The notes beneath the pieces were generated by a model. The model searched no databases, had not been told where the DNA came from, and was given only the letters and a program-made list of their open reading frames with translations. The translations under genes and the position numbers were made by a program. This document shows positions 16,481 to 25,466 of a stretch of DNA of 64,000 bases, piece by piece. This stretch comes from Flavihumibacter petaseus NBRC 106054. GTDB lineage: Bacteria > Bacteroidota > Bacteroidia > Chitinophagales > Chitinophagaceae. The stretch covers positions 889,833-953,832 of the forward strand of contig NZ_BBWV01000003.1 of the NCBI RefSeq assembly GCF_000974785.1, written 5' to 3'. Numbering within the stretch: position 1 is the first letter of the stretch; each line of letters opens with the position of its first letter.

Positions 16481-17179
16481 CTATAATGCCGGTTTACCGA
16501 AAGCATTCTGCAGGCTTTTCCTGAAAAGAAGCAGCAGCAGCACCATCAGTCCGACATGAAACAGGATCAAAGCAGGGGTTCCCAACGCTGGTATATAGTC
16601 GCCGATGCCACGACCCAGGAGGGTATTGAGGAACATCCGTTGATACACTATTCCATAGATTAGTGGAACGACAAGAAATCCCGCAATGATCAGCCACCGG
16701 TGTTGATTGGTCATTTTCTTTCCTGTTAGGATAACGGGAGGCAGACAAATGAGTAATACAAGTATCGCAGCCAGGACCCTTGCGTATTGGATGGGTGTGT
16801 TTTCCCCGAGGAGATGATGGATCACGACTTTCTCATCCCCGCCGCCAACCAGGGCGGTAAAAATCCTGGCAAAGGGCAGGTTGGCAAATAACATCGAAAA
16901 GCCAAAGGATTGTTTTGAGGCATTGTTGCTGCGGGTGAACATCCATGCGCCGATCCACATCAGTGCACAGGAAAACAGGGGCCCGGTTAAGGTGGCCAGG
17001 AAAGCCCAGGAAGGATGCGCGCAGTTGGGGCAGGTGCTCCAGGAAGAAATATCCCGGGGACCATAGCAACCACAGATCAGGTACCCTGTGATAATATGCA
17101 CTTGTTCATGGAGTTCGCCCATAATCATGTTGAGGGCGAAAAATGCGACAACAAACTGCCAGGTGATCCTTAACCGCAT
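16481..17179 (-). CDS. Integral membrane protein with an HEXXH-type metalloprotease motif
   Basis: A 232-aa membrane protein with about six hydrophobic segments, started at the ATG before RLRITWQFVV rather than 20 codons upstream. In helix 1 to 2 it contains GELHEQVHI, which matches HEXXH. A later helix reads LPFARIFTALVGGGDEK, at the place where M50 peptidases carry their third metal ligand. A Cys pair (CGCYGP, WSTCPNC) follows the first motif. It could be a divergent M50-like intramembrane peptidase, but the third-ligand assignment is uncertain. A decayed paralogue lies at 21593-22268. Confidence 0.65.
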   Translation of the reverse strand: MRLRITWQFVVAFFALNMIMGELHEQVHIITGYLICGCYGPRDISSWSTCPNCAHPSWAFLATLTGPLFSCALMWIGAWMFTRSNNASKQSFGFSMLFANLPFARIFTALVGGGDEKVVIHHLLGENTPIQYARVLAAILVLLICLPPVILTGKKMTNQHRWLIIAGFLVVPLIYGIVYQRMFLNTLLGRGIGDYIPALGTPALILFHVGLMVLLLLLFRKSLQNAFGKPAL

Positions 17180-17204
17180 AGCGCGACAGTATATTAGATG
17201 ATGA

Positions 17205-17567
17205 CTACCACTGCTGGATGATGATACAAACCTGTTCATCCCTTAATGCAAATTCTTTGGCACCCCATGGCCGAATGGTTACCTGTTTTAGATTGGGATG
17301 AAGAAATTCCGGATGGGATAGGGAGACCTTTTCATAAATCATCTCAATGTTTTTCGTGACCAGTCTGAACTCAGGATTGTGTTCTTTGGCAAGAGCAACA
17401 TGTTCAAAAAGGTAAATGCTTAATCCATCTTTATTCAATACGCAAAACGGTTCTTCAGCTTCCAGCTCACTATGTCCGATCACAAATCCCAAACAGTCGG
17501 AAAACATTTTCAATCCGTCCCTGATATTCACATAGTAAACATTCGGAACAAGTTGTTCAAAAGTCAT
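17205..17567 (-). CDS. VOC (glyoxalase/bleomycin-resistance) superfamily protein
   Basis: A 120-aa protein with the vicinal-oxygen-chelate fold pattern: the N-terminal strand FEQLVPNVYYVNI, a repeated beta-alpha-beta-beta-beta arrangement, and the C-terminal WGAKEFALRDEQVCIII. The last part resembles Glo_EDI_BRP domains (WG-x-x-x-x-x-x-D). Metal ligands are not fully conserved, so catalysis is uncertain. It ends 25 nt upstream of the HEXXH membrane gene start on the same strand and may be co-transcribed with it. Confidence 0.75.
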   Translation of the reverse strand: MTFEQLVPNVYYVNIRDGLKMFSDCLGFVIGHSELEAEEPFCVLNKDGLSIYLFEHVALAKEHNPEFRLVTKNIEMIYEKVSLSHPEFLHPNLKQVTIRPWGAKEFALRDEQVCIIIQQW

Positions 17568-17829
17568 GTCAGTTCGTGATTGGATATGGTACGAATATAG
17601 TAATCCGTCAGGGGATTTTTTCAGGTGTTAAGCCGGTTTTTGTGTACCTGCGCTGGCTTTGTCCAAAGCCGAGAAAGTACAAACTAATCCTGCGACCCAT
17701 ATGGACGACCTTACCCAGTTCATCCTTCCCTATTCAGCTGCTGCTTTTTGGAGTGTTTCCGGACCGGGAAGTTGTGCTGAAAGAAATTGGGAGGTTCATG
17801 CCTCAGGTAAAGAGGTCAATATCGAGTAT

Positions 17830-18840
17830 TTATTTCATTTTAATGGCGGCTACAAGTTTTCTAAACTCTTTCAGGTTGTTTTCAATATCATGATTTGCGA
17901 TTCCCTTTACATCAATCGCCTTTTCGTCTTTGATTATCACGCAGAAATAGAGTACGCCGTTGTTTTTTCCCTGCACCTGGGGGTATACCTCCACCGTGTA
18001 AGCGTCATATCCGCTTATTGACTCAGAAGATGAATTTTTGATTGTATACTTCGTTCCAGGGTGTTTGAATTGTCTAATAATTCCATCTGTAATACTTCCT
18101 GGTGTCACGGATTTGTCCACCGGGTATTGGTAAATGGCTATCAAAGGATCGCCGGTGTTTTTGAGTTTCTTTCCATTAATAGTATACATGTATGCATTTG
18201 GTCTGAATTCACTGAACTTGAATTTTGAGTTGCTTTCTTCAAAGGAAAAGTAGGCTGATTCGAAAGGGTCTATTTCTTTATTTTTTTTATACGATATTGT
18301 ATTCAACGATGTGATAATTTCTTTTTCAGTTTCCTCATCGTTTAAGGAATATGTAGCCGTGATAGTTGTTGCAAAGGTTGAATCACCAAACAGGATAGTT
18401 AAGTGCTTTATCGTTTGGTCTTCCAGCATGGAGACGATTTTTGCGGGATATCCGTTAACCTTAATTTTATTGAGATCAATAACGCTTATACCTTTTTTTT
18501 CAATTTTTAATTTCGTAAATCTTTCTGCTTCCCAATAGTAGTTCCCCTCTAAATTGTCGACTACTTTAATCGTTGCAGTATTACCTTTGTCAAGTCCGTT
18601 AAGGGATTTTGAAATAATGAAATTTTCAGGGGGAATAATGTATAGCCGGGTAAATGGTATATTAATGTGCGTCCTGGTTAATGTGTTGTTGATTGCTGTA
18701 TTGATGGGGGCTGAAGTCTGGCCATGAGCTGTTATGGTAGCGGACATCGTAATGAAAAGCAGGATCCAAGTAATGTAATTGCTTGATAGTATTGAAAAGA
18801 CTGGAGTATGGAATTGTTCTTTATTGATTTGAATGTTCAT
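17830..18840 (-). CDS. Exported protein of unknown function
   Basis: A 336-aa protein whose N-terminus contains a hydrophobic segment ending near ATITAHGQ, so it is probably exported. The rest alternates strands and Lys-rich loops, with the phrase SISGYDAYTVEVYPQVQG late in the chain and no recognised enzyme motif. I do not recognise the family. The gene is AT-richer than the core part of the window. It stands apart from its neighbours by about 80 nt downstream of the next gene and 260 nt from the VOC gene. Confidence 0.68.
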   Translation of the reverse strand: MNIQINKEQFHTPVFSILSSNYITWILLFITMSATITAHGQTSAPINTAINNTLTRTHINIPFTRLYIIPPENFIISKSLNGLDKGNTATIKVVDNLEGNYYWEAERFTKLKIEKKGISVIDLNKIKVNGYPAKIVSMLEDQTIKHLTILFGDSTFATTITATYSLNDEETEKEIITSLNTISYKKNKEIDPFESAYFSFEESNSKFKFSEFRPNAYMYTINGKKLKNTGDPLIAIYQYPVDKSVTPGSITDGIIRQFKHPGTKYTIKNSSSESISGYDAYTVEVYPQVQGKNNGVLYFCVIIKDEKAIDVKGIANHDIENNLKEFRKLVAAIKMK

Positions 18841-18921
18841 GATAAGGTCTTGTTATATTCAATAGGTTAACGCGTTTCCCGATAGATTTACAATGGCCTG
18901 TTGGAGATTTAGGTGAGATGA

Positions 18922-19581
18922 TTATCCGCCATAACTATTATACACTTTAACCAAGCTATCGAAATTATTAGTTTCGGTTTCTAAATGCCCCGGAGCGCCG
19001 ATCTTCTTCATGTAGTTCCATTTGGCTTTTCTGTCGATGATCACCGGTTCGATACGCCCACTCAGCGGATAGACCTGCCTGCCAAATGTATTGATGAAAT
19101 TTTCTTCATAAAGCTCAAACTCAAGGCAAGGGAATTTACGTGGCATATTGAAGTTGTCCCACAGGTAGAGAAGCTTGTCTGTTTCATACTCAATGATATA
19201 AAGATCCCCTTCATCTTCAAACTCCTTCGCAACGGCAATCCTTTTGGCAAGTATCGTACAAGTGTCAACAGTCCCTCTGTTAATAATTGTATTTAATTGC
19301 TGCATGAATTCCTTATGCCTGACTTTATCCTTATAAATTTCGTATGGCGTAAAAACGATAAATCCAAAGGAAATGACAGCGGTAGTACCGAAAAAAAATG
19401 TCCAGAAACTGTCCGGGATATTTGCGGCTATATAAGTACACACTCCTCCTACGATGCCTGCTATGATGTAGTGTTTGAACCTGATTTTACTGGCACTTTG
19501 TTTTTCTTTTTTACTGAACAGGAATTTCAGCAAGCGCAGTTCATCCGGATAGAGCTTTCTCGTGGCAAATTGAAGTTGCAT
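18922..19581 (-). CDS. Membrane protein with two N-terminal transmembrane segments, unknown function
   Basis: A 219-aa protein started at the ATG at 19581 (MQLQFATRKLYPDE); the frame upstream is compositionally odd and overlaps the 19683 gene. Two hydrophobic segments (about residues 41-58 and 62-78: YIIAGIVGGVCTYIAA, FWTFFFGTTAVISFGFIVF) precede a cytoplasmic domain with DEGDLYIIEYETDKLLYLW. No family is recognised. It is probably an anchored regulatory or stress protein, but that is a guess. Confidence 0.65.
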   Translation of the reverse strand: MQLQFATRKLYPDELRLLKFLFSKKEKQSASKIRFKHYIIAGIVGGVCTYIAANIPDSFWTFFFGTTAVISFGFIVFTPYEIYKDKVRHKEFMQQLNTIINRGTVDTCTILAKRIAVAKEFEDEGDLYIIEYETDKLLYLWDNFNMPRKFPCLEFELYEENFINTFGRQVYPLSGRIEPVIIDRKAKWNYMKKIGAPGHLETETNNFDSLVKVYNSYGG

Positions 19582-19682
19582 GATAAGGTTTCTTGTGTAG
19601 GTGTTAGGGTACTTGCCGATAAAGATAATTTGTGGGGGTGGAAAGGTCAAGCCCTGGTGGAAGTTCTGGTAAGCTTCCTTTT

Positions 19683-20645
19683 TTAATGCGGCGAAGACAG
19701 TTTTAGGCCAAACAAATGATTTTTTGTATCCAGCACCAGTACATGATCCAGGAACAGTTTGTTTCCTGTCATACCGCCGATGCCCATGCGCAGCATCTGG
19801 GCCACCTGGGCATCGCTGACGCCTTCGATCCATGTCGTTGCCTGCAGTGGCAGGGATGTATTGGCCAGGTCGATGCCGGCATTGGTGGAAAGGGTATAGG
19901 CTGTGAGTAATTTGCCCCAGGAGTTTACTTCCTGCCTAACGGGCAGCGCGCCGGGGATGGCGAGTTGCTGACTGGTTTCCTTACTGGTCAGTAAGCTGAA
20001 CATGCTGGAGCCCGTATCAAAATACAGGATGGTCGCTTTGCCGTTGACAATAGCCGGCAGCAATACCCGCCGGTTGGTGTACATGAAATTCACAAGGGTT
20101 AAATTCTCTTTTTGTCGCGGGGAAAGGCTGTCTGAAAGCGTGATCGTGCAATTGGGATAGTCGATGGCAACGACCCGGCCGTCGATCAGGTCAGCGCCGA
20201 ATGTACCAATTATCTCTATGGCGGATTTCCGGTTCCAGTTGATGGCCGTGCTGTCAAATTGTTTCACGGATATTTCCCGGACGTTGACCATCGTTTTACC
20301 GGCTTTAAGGGAAATGTATTGCAGTATTCCGTCAGCAGCCTGCTGCGGAATAGCAGACGGGTATTTTTTCCTGATCGCATCAATCTTATTCCTGTAGAGC
20401 AGGGAGGCCGGTGCCCCAAGGTCAAACTGCAGGTAGAAGGTCCGCGGACAGTGTTTCAATCGTACGGGTATGAGCATGGCAGCATGGGGCTCTGCCGGGG
20501 AAGTAGTAGTATCTGCCAGCCATTGAAACGAGAGCGTGCAGGTTTTGGCCGGAAGTATCAGTTGGCCCGGCGAGGGGGATTGGGCAACAACGATACCCGA
20601 AAAATGGAAACAGGAAGCAATAATTAGTGTCGACAATCTAAACAT
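19683..20645 (-). CDS. Exported aspartyl-protease-fold protein
   Basis: A 320-aa protein with a signal peptide (MFRLSTLIIASCFHFSGIVVAQ). It contains a pepsin-like catalytic motif YFDTGSSMF with Asp210. An earlier, altered copy of the motif is at QFDLGAPASLL with Asp75, and GTFGADLIDG (148-156) is the hydrophobic-Gly motif that follows in the first lobe. This is a two-lobed aspartyl-protease pattern, although the first lobe reads D-L-G rather than D-T-G. It may be a periplasmic protease or a decayed binding protein. Confidence 0.7.
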   Translation of the reverse strand: MFRLSTLIIASCFHFSGIVVAQSPSPGQLILPAKTCTLSFQWLADTTTSPAEPHAAMLIPVRLKHCPRTFYLQFDLGAPASLLYRNKIDAIRKKYPSAIPQQAADGILQYISLKAGKTMVNVREISVKQFDSTAINWNRKSAIEIIGTFGADLIDGRVVAIDYPNCTITLSDSLSPRQKENLTLVNFMYTNRRVLLPAIVNGKATILYFDTGSSMFSLLTSKETSQQLAIPGALPVRQEVNSWGKLLTAYTLSTNAGIDLANTSLPLQATTWIEGVSDAQVAQMLRMGIGGMTGNKLFLDHVLVLDTKNHLFGLKLSSPH

Positions 20646-20755
20646 TGGGTTGCGTTTTTATGTACGCAAACCTATAGTGGCTGATCAGGCCATCAGCCGC
20701 CATTTACCCGACAAATACCCGACATTTTAGACGACATATTCTGGTTTTCAAGGCT

Positions 20756-21340
20756 TTATGCCAGCCGTTGGAGGTCGGGGCGCATCCCGTTGATCTGGCG
20801 CCATCGCTGCAGGATAAGGAAGCCGTTGAGAAAATACATAATGAAGAAGGGCCATAAATAATGCACCTGGTAGCCTTTGCCGATATAATAAGCCGATAGC
20901 AGGTTATACGCCAGAGTAAGCAGGAGCGTGAGACAGGTAATAACTTTCCAGAAGATCTGCTGCCGGATAATCTTCCGGGCAAAGGCAGTGATTTCCCTGT
21001 TCAGGTTTCCTGTTTTATGGAGCAGCGCCAGCGGAATAAGGAAATGTATGAAAGGAATAATAAGGTAAGAGAAGCAGGAAAGGCACAGGGTTTTCAGGAA
21101 ATCAATGTCTTTGTCCGGGTCGGTTTGAATTTGATTGTCAGCTGGTGCGGGATCAATCAGTTCGTCAAAATTGACCTCAAGTGCTGTGGCAAGGGTCTTC
21201 AGGGTAAAGGCTCTCGGGGCGCTTGCGCCGCTTTCGATCCGCTGAATCGTACGGACGGTGAGGTTGGCGCGGTCGGCTAGTTGTTCCTGTGTGAGGCCCT
21301 TCTGTTTTCTGATCTGCGCTATTTTTCTGGATAATTCCAT
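20756..21340 (-). CDS. XRE-family HTH regulator with a C-terminal membrane domain
   Basis: A 194-aa protein. Residues about 1-62 are a classical XRE helix-turn-helix (SRKIAQIRKQKGLTQEQLAD, then RTIQRIESG). A linker with PAPADNQ follows, then about four hydrophobic segments to the C-terminus (for example CLSCFSYLIIPFIHFLIPLALL). Membrane-tethered XRE proteins of this layout are known in Bacteroidota and Firmicutes, but their signals are unknown. It stands alone on the minus strand with 110 nt before the next gene. Confidence 0.85.
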   Translation of the reverse strand: MELSRKIAQIRKQKGLTQEQLADRANLTVRTIQRIESGASAPRAFTLKTLATALEVNFDELIDPAPADNQIQTDPDKDIDFLKTLCLSCFSYLIIPFIHFLIPLALLHKTGNLNREITAFARKIIRQQIFWKVITCLTLLLTLAYNLLSAYYIGKGYQVHYLWPFFIMYFLNGFLILQRWRQINGMRPDLQRLA

Positions 21341-21425
21341 CGCTCCTGGTTAGAGGCGAAATTAGTCCCTTTAGCCTATTCTTTACGAGATCGCCAATAC
21401 CGTTTTTCGACTATCCGCACGTTAT

Positions 21426-21447
21426 CTGCTGACTTTAATGTCAGCAG
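21426..21447. other. Inverted repeat upstream of the XRE regulator
   Basis: CTGCTGAC, six bases (TTTAAT), then GTCAGCAG is a perfect 8-bp inverted repeat in the 252-nt gap. It is 86 nt upstream of the XRE gene start on the minus strand. It could be an operator for that regulator or a terminator, but nothing else supports either role. Confidence 0.4.
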
Positions 21448-21592
21448 CTAGTCATGGAGGTGAACCAGCTCATTGTCGGTTTTGCACCCATGAACGTTTT
21501 TATGTGGATTGCGTTCCCGTAATTGGTGCGCGGTTTTTCGGGCGTGTCATTTACGTACCAGGTATTATACAGTAAATCTCAGGATTTGTCGC

Positions 21593-22268
21593 TCATGGTA
21601 TGTTTGAGAATGTCGCACCTGGAAAACCAAAGGCATTCAACAGGCTTTTTCGGAAAAGGAAAAGAAGGAGTGCCATGATCCCTACATGAAACAGGATTAA
21701 AGCAGGGGTTCCAAGCATCGCGGTATTGTTGCCAATGCCGCTATACAGGAGTTTATTGAGGAACATCCGTTGGTAGATCATTCCATAAATGAGCGGAAGC
21801 ACAAGAAACCCTGCAATGAATAACTGGTGGCAAACAGATTATTAGAACAAGCAAAGCGGCGAGTATCCTGGCGAAAAGTATTGGGGTGTTTTCCCCCAGG
21901 AGATGATGGATGACGACTTTTTCATCGCCTCCGCCAACCAGTGCAGTAAAAATCCGGGCGAAGGGTAGGTTGGCAAATAACAACGAAAAGCCAAAGGATT
22001 GTTTTGAGGCGTTGCTGCTATGGGTGAACAGCCATGCACCCAGCCACATCAGTGCGCAAGAAAACAACGGGCCGGTTAGAGTGGCTAAAAAAGCCCATGA
22101 AGGATGCGTGCAGCTGGAACAGGTGCTCCAGGAAGAAATATCCCGCGGACCATAACAGCCACAAACCAGGTAGCCAGTAATAATATGCACCTGTTCATGG
22201 AGTTCACCCATGATCATGTTGAGGGCGAAAAATGCAACCACAAACTGCCAGGTGATCCTTAACTTCAT
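21593..22268 (-). pseudogene. Decayed paralogue of the HEXXH membrane protein gene
   Basis: This is a near copy of the gene at 16481-17179: MKLRITWQFVV, GELHEQVHI, LPFARIFTALVGGGDEK and the rest are nearly identical in sequence. After LPPVI the frame breaks. About 35 nt corresponding to the LTGKKMTNQHRW segment of the intact copy are missing, and the last third (LPLIYGMIYQRMFLN to the C-terminus) reads in another frame to a stop at 21593. It is a duplicated and then disrupted gene, about 4.4 kb from its source. Confidence 0.85.
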
Positions 22269-22286
22269 GGAGTGACGGTTTTGTAG

Positions 22287-22928
22287 TTATTCACTGTTTT
22301 CTTTCTTTACACTTTGCAATTGGCCGATAGAAATTTTTCCATTTAATTCGATTTTGCCTGTCTTGTAATTGATAAATGTTGAATCAGATTTTTTGACATT
22401 ATCCAGATCCAGGCTATCGTTTTGGCCGGAATAAACTGACGTGTCAGCAATATAGATGTCTAATGTCTTTTTTATCTGGGCAGTGTAACTACAATATTCC
22501 AGGCCGAAATCACTTCCGCAGCCATAGCAAAGCAGATCCTGGTTGTCGAGCATTTTACCTTTTTTTGAATAGGTTGCCAAAACTGGTACCGGTGCATCTC
22601 CAATCCTGAAGTAGATCAGGCTATAGAAGTTTGTTGTGTCAGATAGTATTCCATAGCATTTGATATTTTCATCACTGATGTCATAAAATGCCGTGTCACC
22701 AGAGTGCTGATCCAATGTAGCCAGTTTGGAAATGTCAATTGTTTCATCTGTCCAGCCCTTGTAGTAAAACGGCAATTGGACAATTTTAAACTTCTTCAAA
22801 AAATTATGGAAAGCAGTTACTCCCGTTGGCTGAGCCTTTAAGCCTGTTTCCTTTTTTTGAACATAATGGTCACTGCATGATGTCAATAAAAGGAAATTGA
22901 ATAAGGCGAAAATTGAAACCAATTTCAT
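22287..22928 (-). CDS. Lipoprotein of unknown function
   Basis: A 213-aa protein with the lipobox LLTSC after a short hydrophobic signal (MKLVSIFALFNFLLLTSC). The mature part has strands and a Cys-rich patch near DLLCYGCGSDFGLEYC. No enzyme motif or named family is recognised. It is minus-strand and lies 18 nt upstream of the decayed HEXXH gene, so it may once have formed an operon with it. Confidence 0.65.
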   Translation of the reverse strand: MKLVSIFALFNFLLLTSCSDHYVQKKETGLKAQPTGVTAFHNFLKKFKIVQLPFYYKGWTDETIDISKLATLDQHSGDTAFYDISDENIKCYGILSDTTNFYSLIYFRIGDAPVPVLATYSKKGKMLDNQDLLCYGCGSDFGLEYCSYTAQIKKTLDIYIADTSVYSGQNDSLDLDNVKKSDSTFINYKTGKIELNGKISIGQLQSVKKENSE

Positions 22929-22974
22929 GGGAAGGATTAAGTAGTTTACCAGGGAGCGCTGCTAATTTAATGCT

Positions 22975-23925
22975 TTAGCTGGATTTCGGTTTGAGAAAAC
23001 GGTTGACTTCCAGCCAGTACAGGAATGCATCAAACCACCGGTTGCTGGTTTTGTCGGGATTTCCCAACCCGAAACCGTGGCCGCCGTTCTGGTAAAGGTG
23101 AAACTCCACGGGTATACCCGCTTTGAACCAGGATTCTACTACTCCAAAATGTCCGTTGAAAAGAAAATCATCTGTAGCGATCACGCTGAACATGGGAGGC
23201 GCATTTTTTGGCACCTCCACTGGTCCCATGCCGCCATAGATCGGGCCGATGAAAGCCAGTTTCATTGTCTTGGAGTTAAGCGTTGAATGCATGGTAAGGC
23301 CGGCGCCGGCCGAAAACCCGATCATGCCGATCCTGGCGGTATCTACGCCCCACTCTTTGGCACGTTTGATGATCATGGCATAGGCGGCTTCGGCATCCGC
23401 CAGCTGGTTGGACAGATCCATTTTAGGCGGACCGGGGGGCGTCACGCTTTTGGAGGAATCGGTGGAAGGAGGAGGCGTCGGTCGCGGGCGGTTCATCCAT
23501 GCGGCGAACTCATCCAGCGATTCCTGGGTAGGATAGAGTCTGTACTTGAGCACAAAAGCCGCAATTCCTTTGTCAGCCAGTGCCTGTGCCACTTCCCAGC
23601 CTTCGTTGCCCATCGATAGCCACCGGAATCCGCCGCCCGGCGCCACGATCACGGCTGTTCCAGTTGCTTTGCCCGGTTTAGGAAGAAAGGGCGTAAGGGT
23701 AGCCGTGGTAATGTTCCGCGCCATAGGGTCGCCCCACTGGCGGAACCAGGTTTCCGTGGCCGGCTGATTCGCAACACCGCCGGTACCGAGCAGGATGGCG
23801 TTTGGTTCGGCAGGGGTTTTTAGGGGATAGATGGTGCCATCCTGGGCCATCGCGGATGCAGACAAAACCCATACGGCAAACCCGATGATGGAGGATTTGG
23901 CCAGACTTTTAAAATTACATGTCAT
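22975..23925 (-). CDS. Exported alpha/beta hydrolase (acetyl-esterase/lipase-like)
   Basis: A 316-aa protein with a signal peptide ending at SASAMAQ (about residue 28). It has an alpha/beta hydrolase core: an oxyanion motif PGGGF (96-100), the nucleophile elbow GFSAG with Ser205, an acid in IATDDFLF and a late His in GGHGFG. This is the BD-FAE/Aes-like pattern of enzymes that remove acetyl or feruloyl groups from polysaccharides. A Pro/Thr/Ser-rich insert (about 147-168) sits between the oxyanion loop and the elbow. It stands alone; a role in polysaccharide breakdown is plausible but not shown. Confidence 0.85.
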   Translation of the reverse strand: MTCNFKSLAKSSIIGFAVWVLSASAMAQDGTIYPLKTPAEPNAILLGTGGVANQPATETWFRQWGDPMARNITTATLTPFLPKPGKATGTAVIVAPGGGFRWLSMGNEGWEVAQALADKGIAAFVLKYRLYPTQESLDEFAAWMNRPRPTPPPSTDSSKSVTPPGPPKMDLSNQLADAEAAYAMIIKRAKEWGVDTARIGMIGFSAGAGLTMHSTLNSKTMKLAFIGPIYGGMGPVEVPKNAPPMFSVIATDDFLFNGHFGVVESWFKAGIPVEFHLYQNGGHGFGLGNPDKTSNRWFDAFLYWLEVNRFLKPKSS

Positions 23926-23942
23926 ATGGAGCGGTTTTTCGT

Positions 23943-24383
23943 TTATGCCTGCCTGAGATGCCAGCCGTCAAATGGCTTAAGGGTCGCACAATTTGGTCCG
24001 CCGTCTTTGTCCGTACCGGGAACCTTTGCCTGCAGCATTGCATTTCCGGATAAGGCGTCAATGTCGTTCCAGGTAATTCCGGTCAACGGAATTTTCAATC
24101 GCCTCGCCCAGGGGGAGCCGGATTGACCTGCATACGTTCCGATGTCTATATATACAAACCTGCCGCCCCGGGTTCCCTGGACATAGCTGCCTGAAAAGTC
24201 AGGAAGCGTATCCTTGATTGGGTCACCCTTCACGGTAACCGTAAACGTAAACGACAAATCCCCGGAAGCAGGGATTTGTTTTTGAACTGTTTCGTAATCA
24301 TTACCTGAGCCTGACTGCACTCCAAAAACCACTCCGCGCGTAGGTTTGATAAGAATGACCTGAAGTGTAATTTTCGATTCCAT
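23943..24383 (-). CDS. DUF5990-family protein
   Basis: A 146-aa protein when started at MESKITLQV. The frame is open 22 codons upstream, which would add a poorly conserved tail. The sequence follows the DUF5990 pattern: GVQSGSGNDYETVQKQ, SFTFTVTVKGDPIKDTLPDF, VQGTRGGRFVYIDIGTYAGQ and a late PGTDKDGGPNCATLKPF. No function is established for the family. It lies 17 nt upstream of the exported hydrolase start on the same strand, so they are probably co-transcribed. Confidence 0.85.
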   Translation of the reverse strand: MESKITLQVILIKPTRGVVFGVQSGSGNDYETVQKQIPASGDLSFTFTVTVKGDPIKDTLPDFSGSYVQGTRGGRFVYIDIGTYAGQSGSPWARRLKIPLTGITWNDIDALSGNAMLQAKVPGTDKDGGPNCATLKPFDGWHLRQA

Positions 24384-24911
24384 TGCCGGTATTCCAATAT
24401 AATGAATATTCAGTTCAATAAAGTGTTTTTTGAACACTTCTTTATCCATCCGACAGTGGCAAGGCTACCGGCAGCCAGGAAAGATAATTGTCACGATATG
24501 CCGGATCAGTGAGCGCCATGCAGGATGCACTTTGCAGGGAACTCAGCGAATAGCTGGCATCTGGCCGTTCATGAAAATGGTTTGAACGAATTTATTTACA
24601 CGCAACCCAAAAATACATTCGCCCTGCGGTTTGTTTCAGAAAATGTAGTGAATGGTATTATTAAGCCATTTACACCCCAGATTATTCCGTTTACAGCAGC
24701 TTTCTTCGGGTTGCCTTCGGCTGTGCTTCGGCATTTCAGAGGAGTGCTTCGTTAAATTAACGAACGAAACCCGAAGGAAACGCTTACGGATTGCGAAGGA
24801 TCATGGCTATTATATCTCGGATTCCCAAGTCACCACCGGCTTGCTCAACAAGGTTTTTTTCGTTCAGGTTGGTTGTCTTTGATAGTCAGCGGATTTTAAC
24901 ATTGAAAGCAA
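24384..24911. other. Gene-free stretch with a hairpin
   Basis: No supported gene is seen here. A large inverted structure lies at 24701-24780: TTTCTTCGGGTT pairs with AACCCGAAGGAAA, and the nested TTCGTTAA/TTAACGAA is a perfect 8-bp inverted repeat at 24748-24764. Its role is unknown. Confidence 0.5.
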
Positions 24912-25439
24912 TTAATAGCTTTCTTCCTGAATTTCTATTTTACCAGTTTGACTATTGTAAGTCATTGTCAGGTGTCTGTGCCAATTTAGAAACGCATCAC
25001 AAGTAAATTCCAGTTTTTCATTTATCCACTTTTCGAATTGTATCATGTCCATTGCAATTGGGCTAGCGACTTTTTCCTTGTATTTAATGCTGTCTCTGAT
25101 TATTTCGATTTCAAAGTAGTCGGCAAGAACAAAGTTTCCCTCCGGGTCAACAGTTAAATTTTGATATATTGAATGATTTTCCAAATTAATCAGTTCACCC
25201 GCTTTACTACCAAGTTGAAATAAATAATGAGATGTCAGCACAAGAATGGTATTTGATTTTTTTGAAATTGCCACGTGTCGTGGCGCGCCGCGAAAGTGCC
25301 CACACCACTCAGAACAATCTTCTTTTGTGAACCTAACAAACGTCCATGCCTGAGAATTCCACGCACTTTGAAAGTCATATATTTTTTCAGGGTATTGCCC
25401 CGATTTTGGTTGGTCTGTTATTTCTGCGTTTACTATCAT
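24912..25439 (-). CDS. Cytoplasmic protein of unknown function
   Basis: A 175-aa protein without signal peptide or membrane segments. It has a beta-rich look, with the phrase HVAISKKSNTILVLTSHYLF in the middle and an amphipathic C-terminal end. No family recognised. It is followed on the same strand by the 25467 lipoprotein gene, with a 27-nt gap between the two. Confidence 0.6.
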   Translation of the reverse strand: MIVNAEITDQPKSGQYPEKIYDFQSAWNSQAWTFVRFTKEDCSEWCGHFRGAPRHVAISKKSNTILVLTSHYLFQLGSKAGELINLENHSIYQNLTVDPEGNFVLADYFEIEIIRDSIKYKEKVASPIAMDMIQFEKWINEKLEFTCDAFLNWHRHLTMTYNSQTGKIEIQEESY

Positions 25440-25466
25440 AGGTGTTGAGTTTCGCCTGGTGAAACA

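Noticed and set aside
17659..18021. A + strand open frame of 120 codons between the VOC gene and the exported protein
   Set aside because: Most of it overlaps the C-terminus of the minus-strand gene, and the translated sequence has no recognised features.
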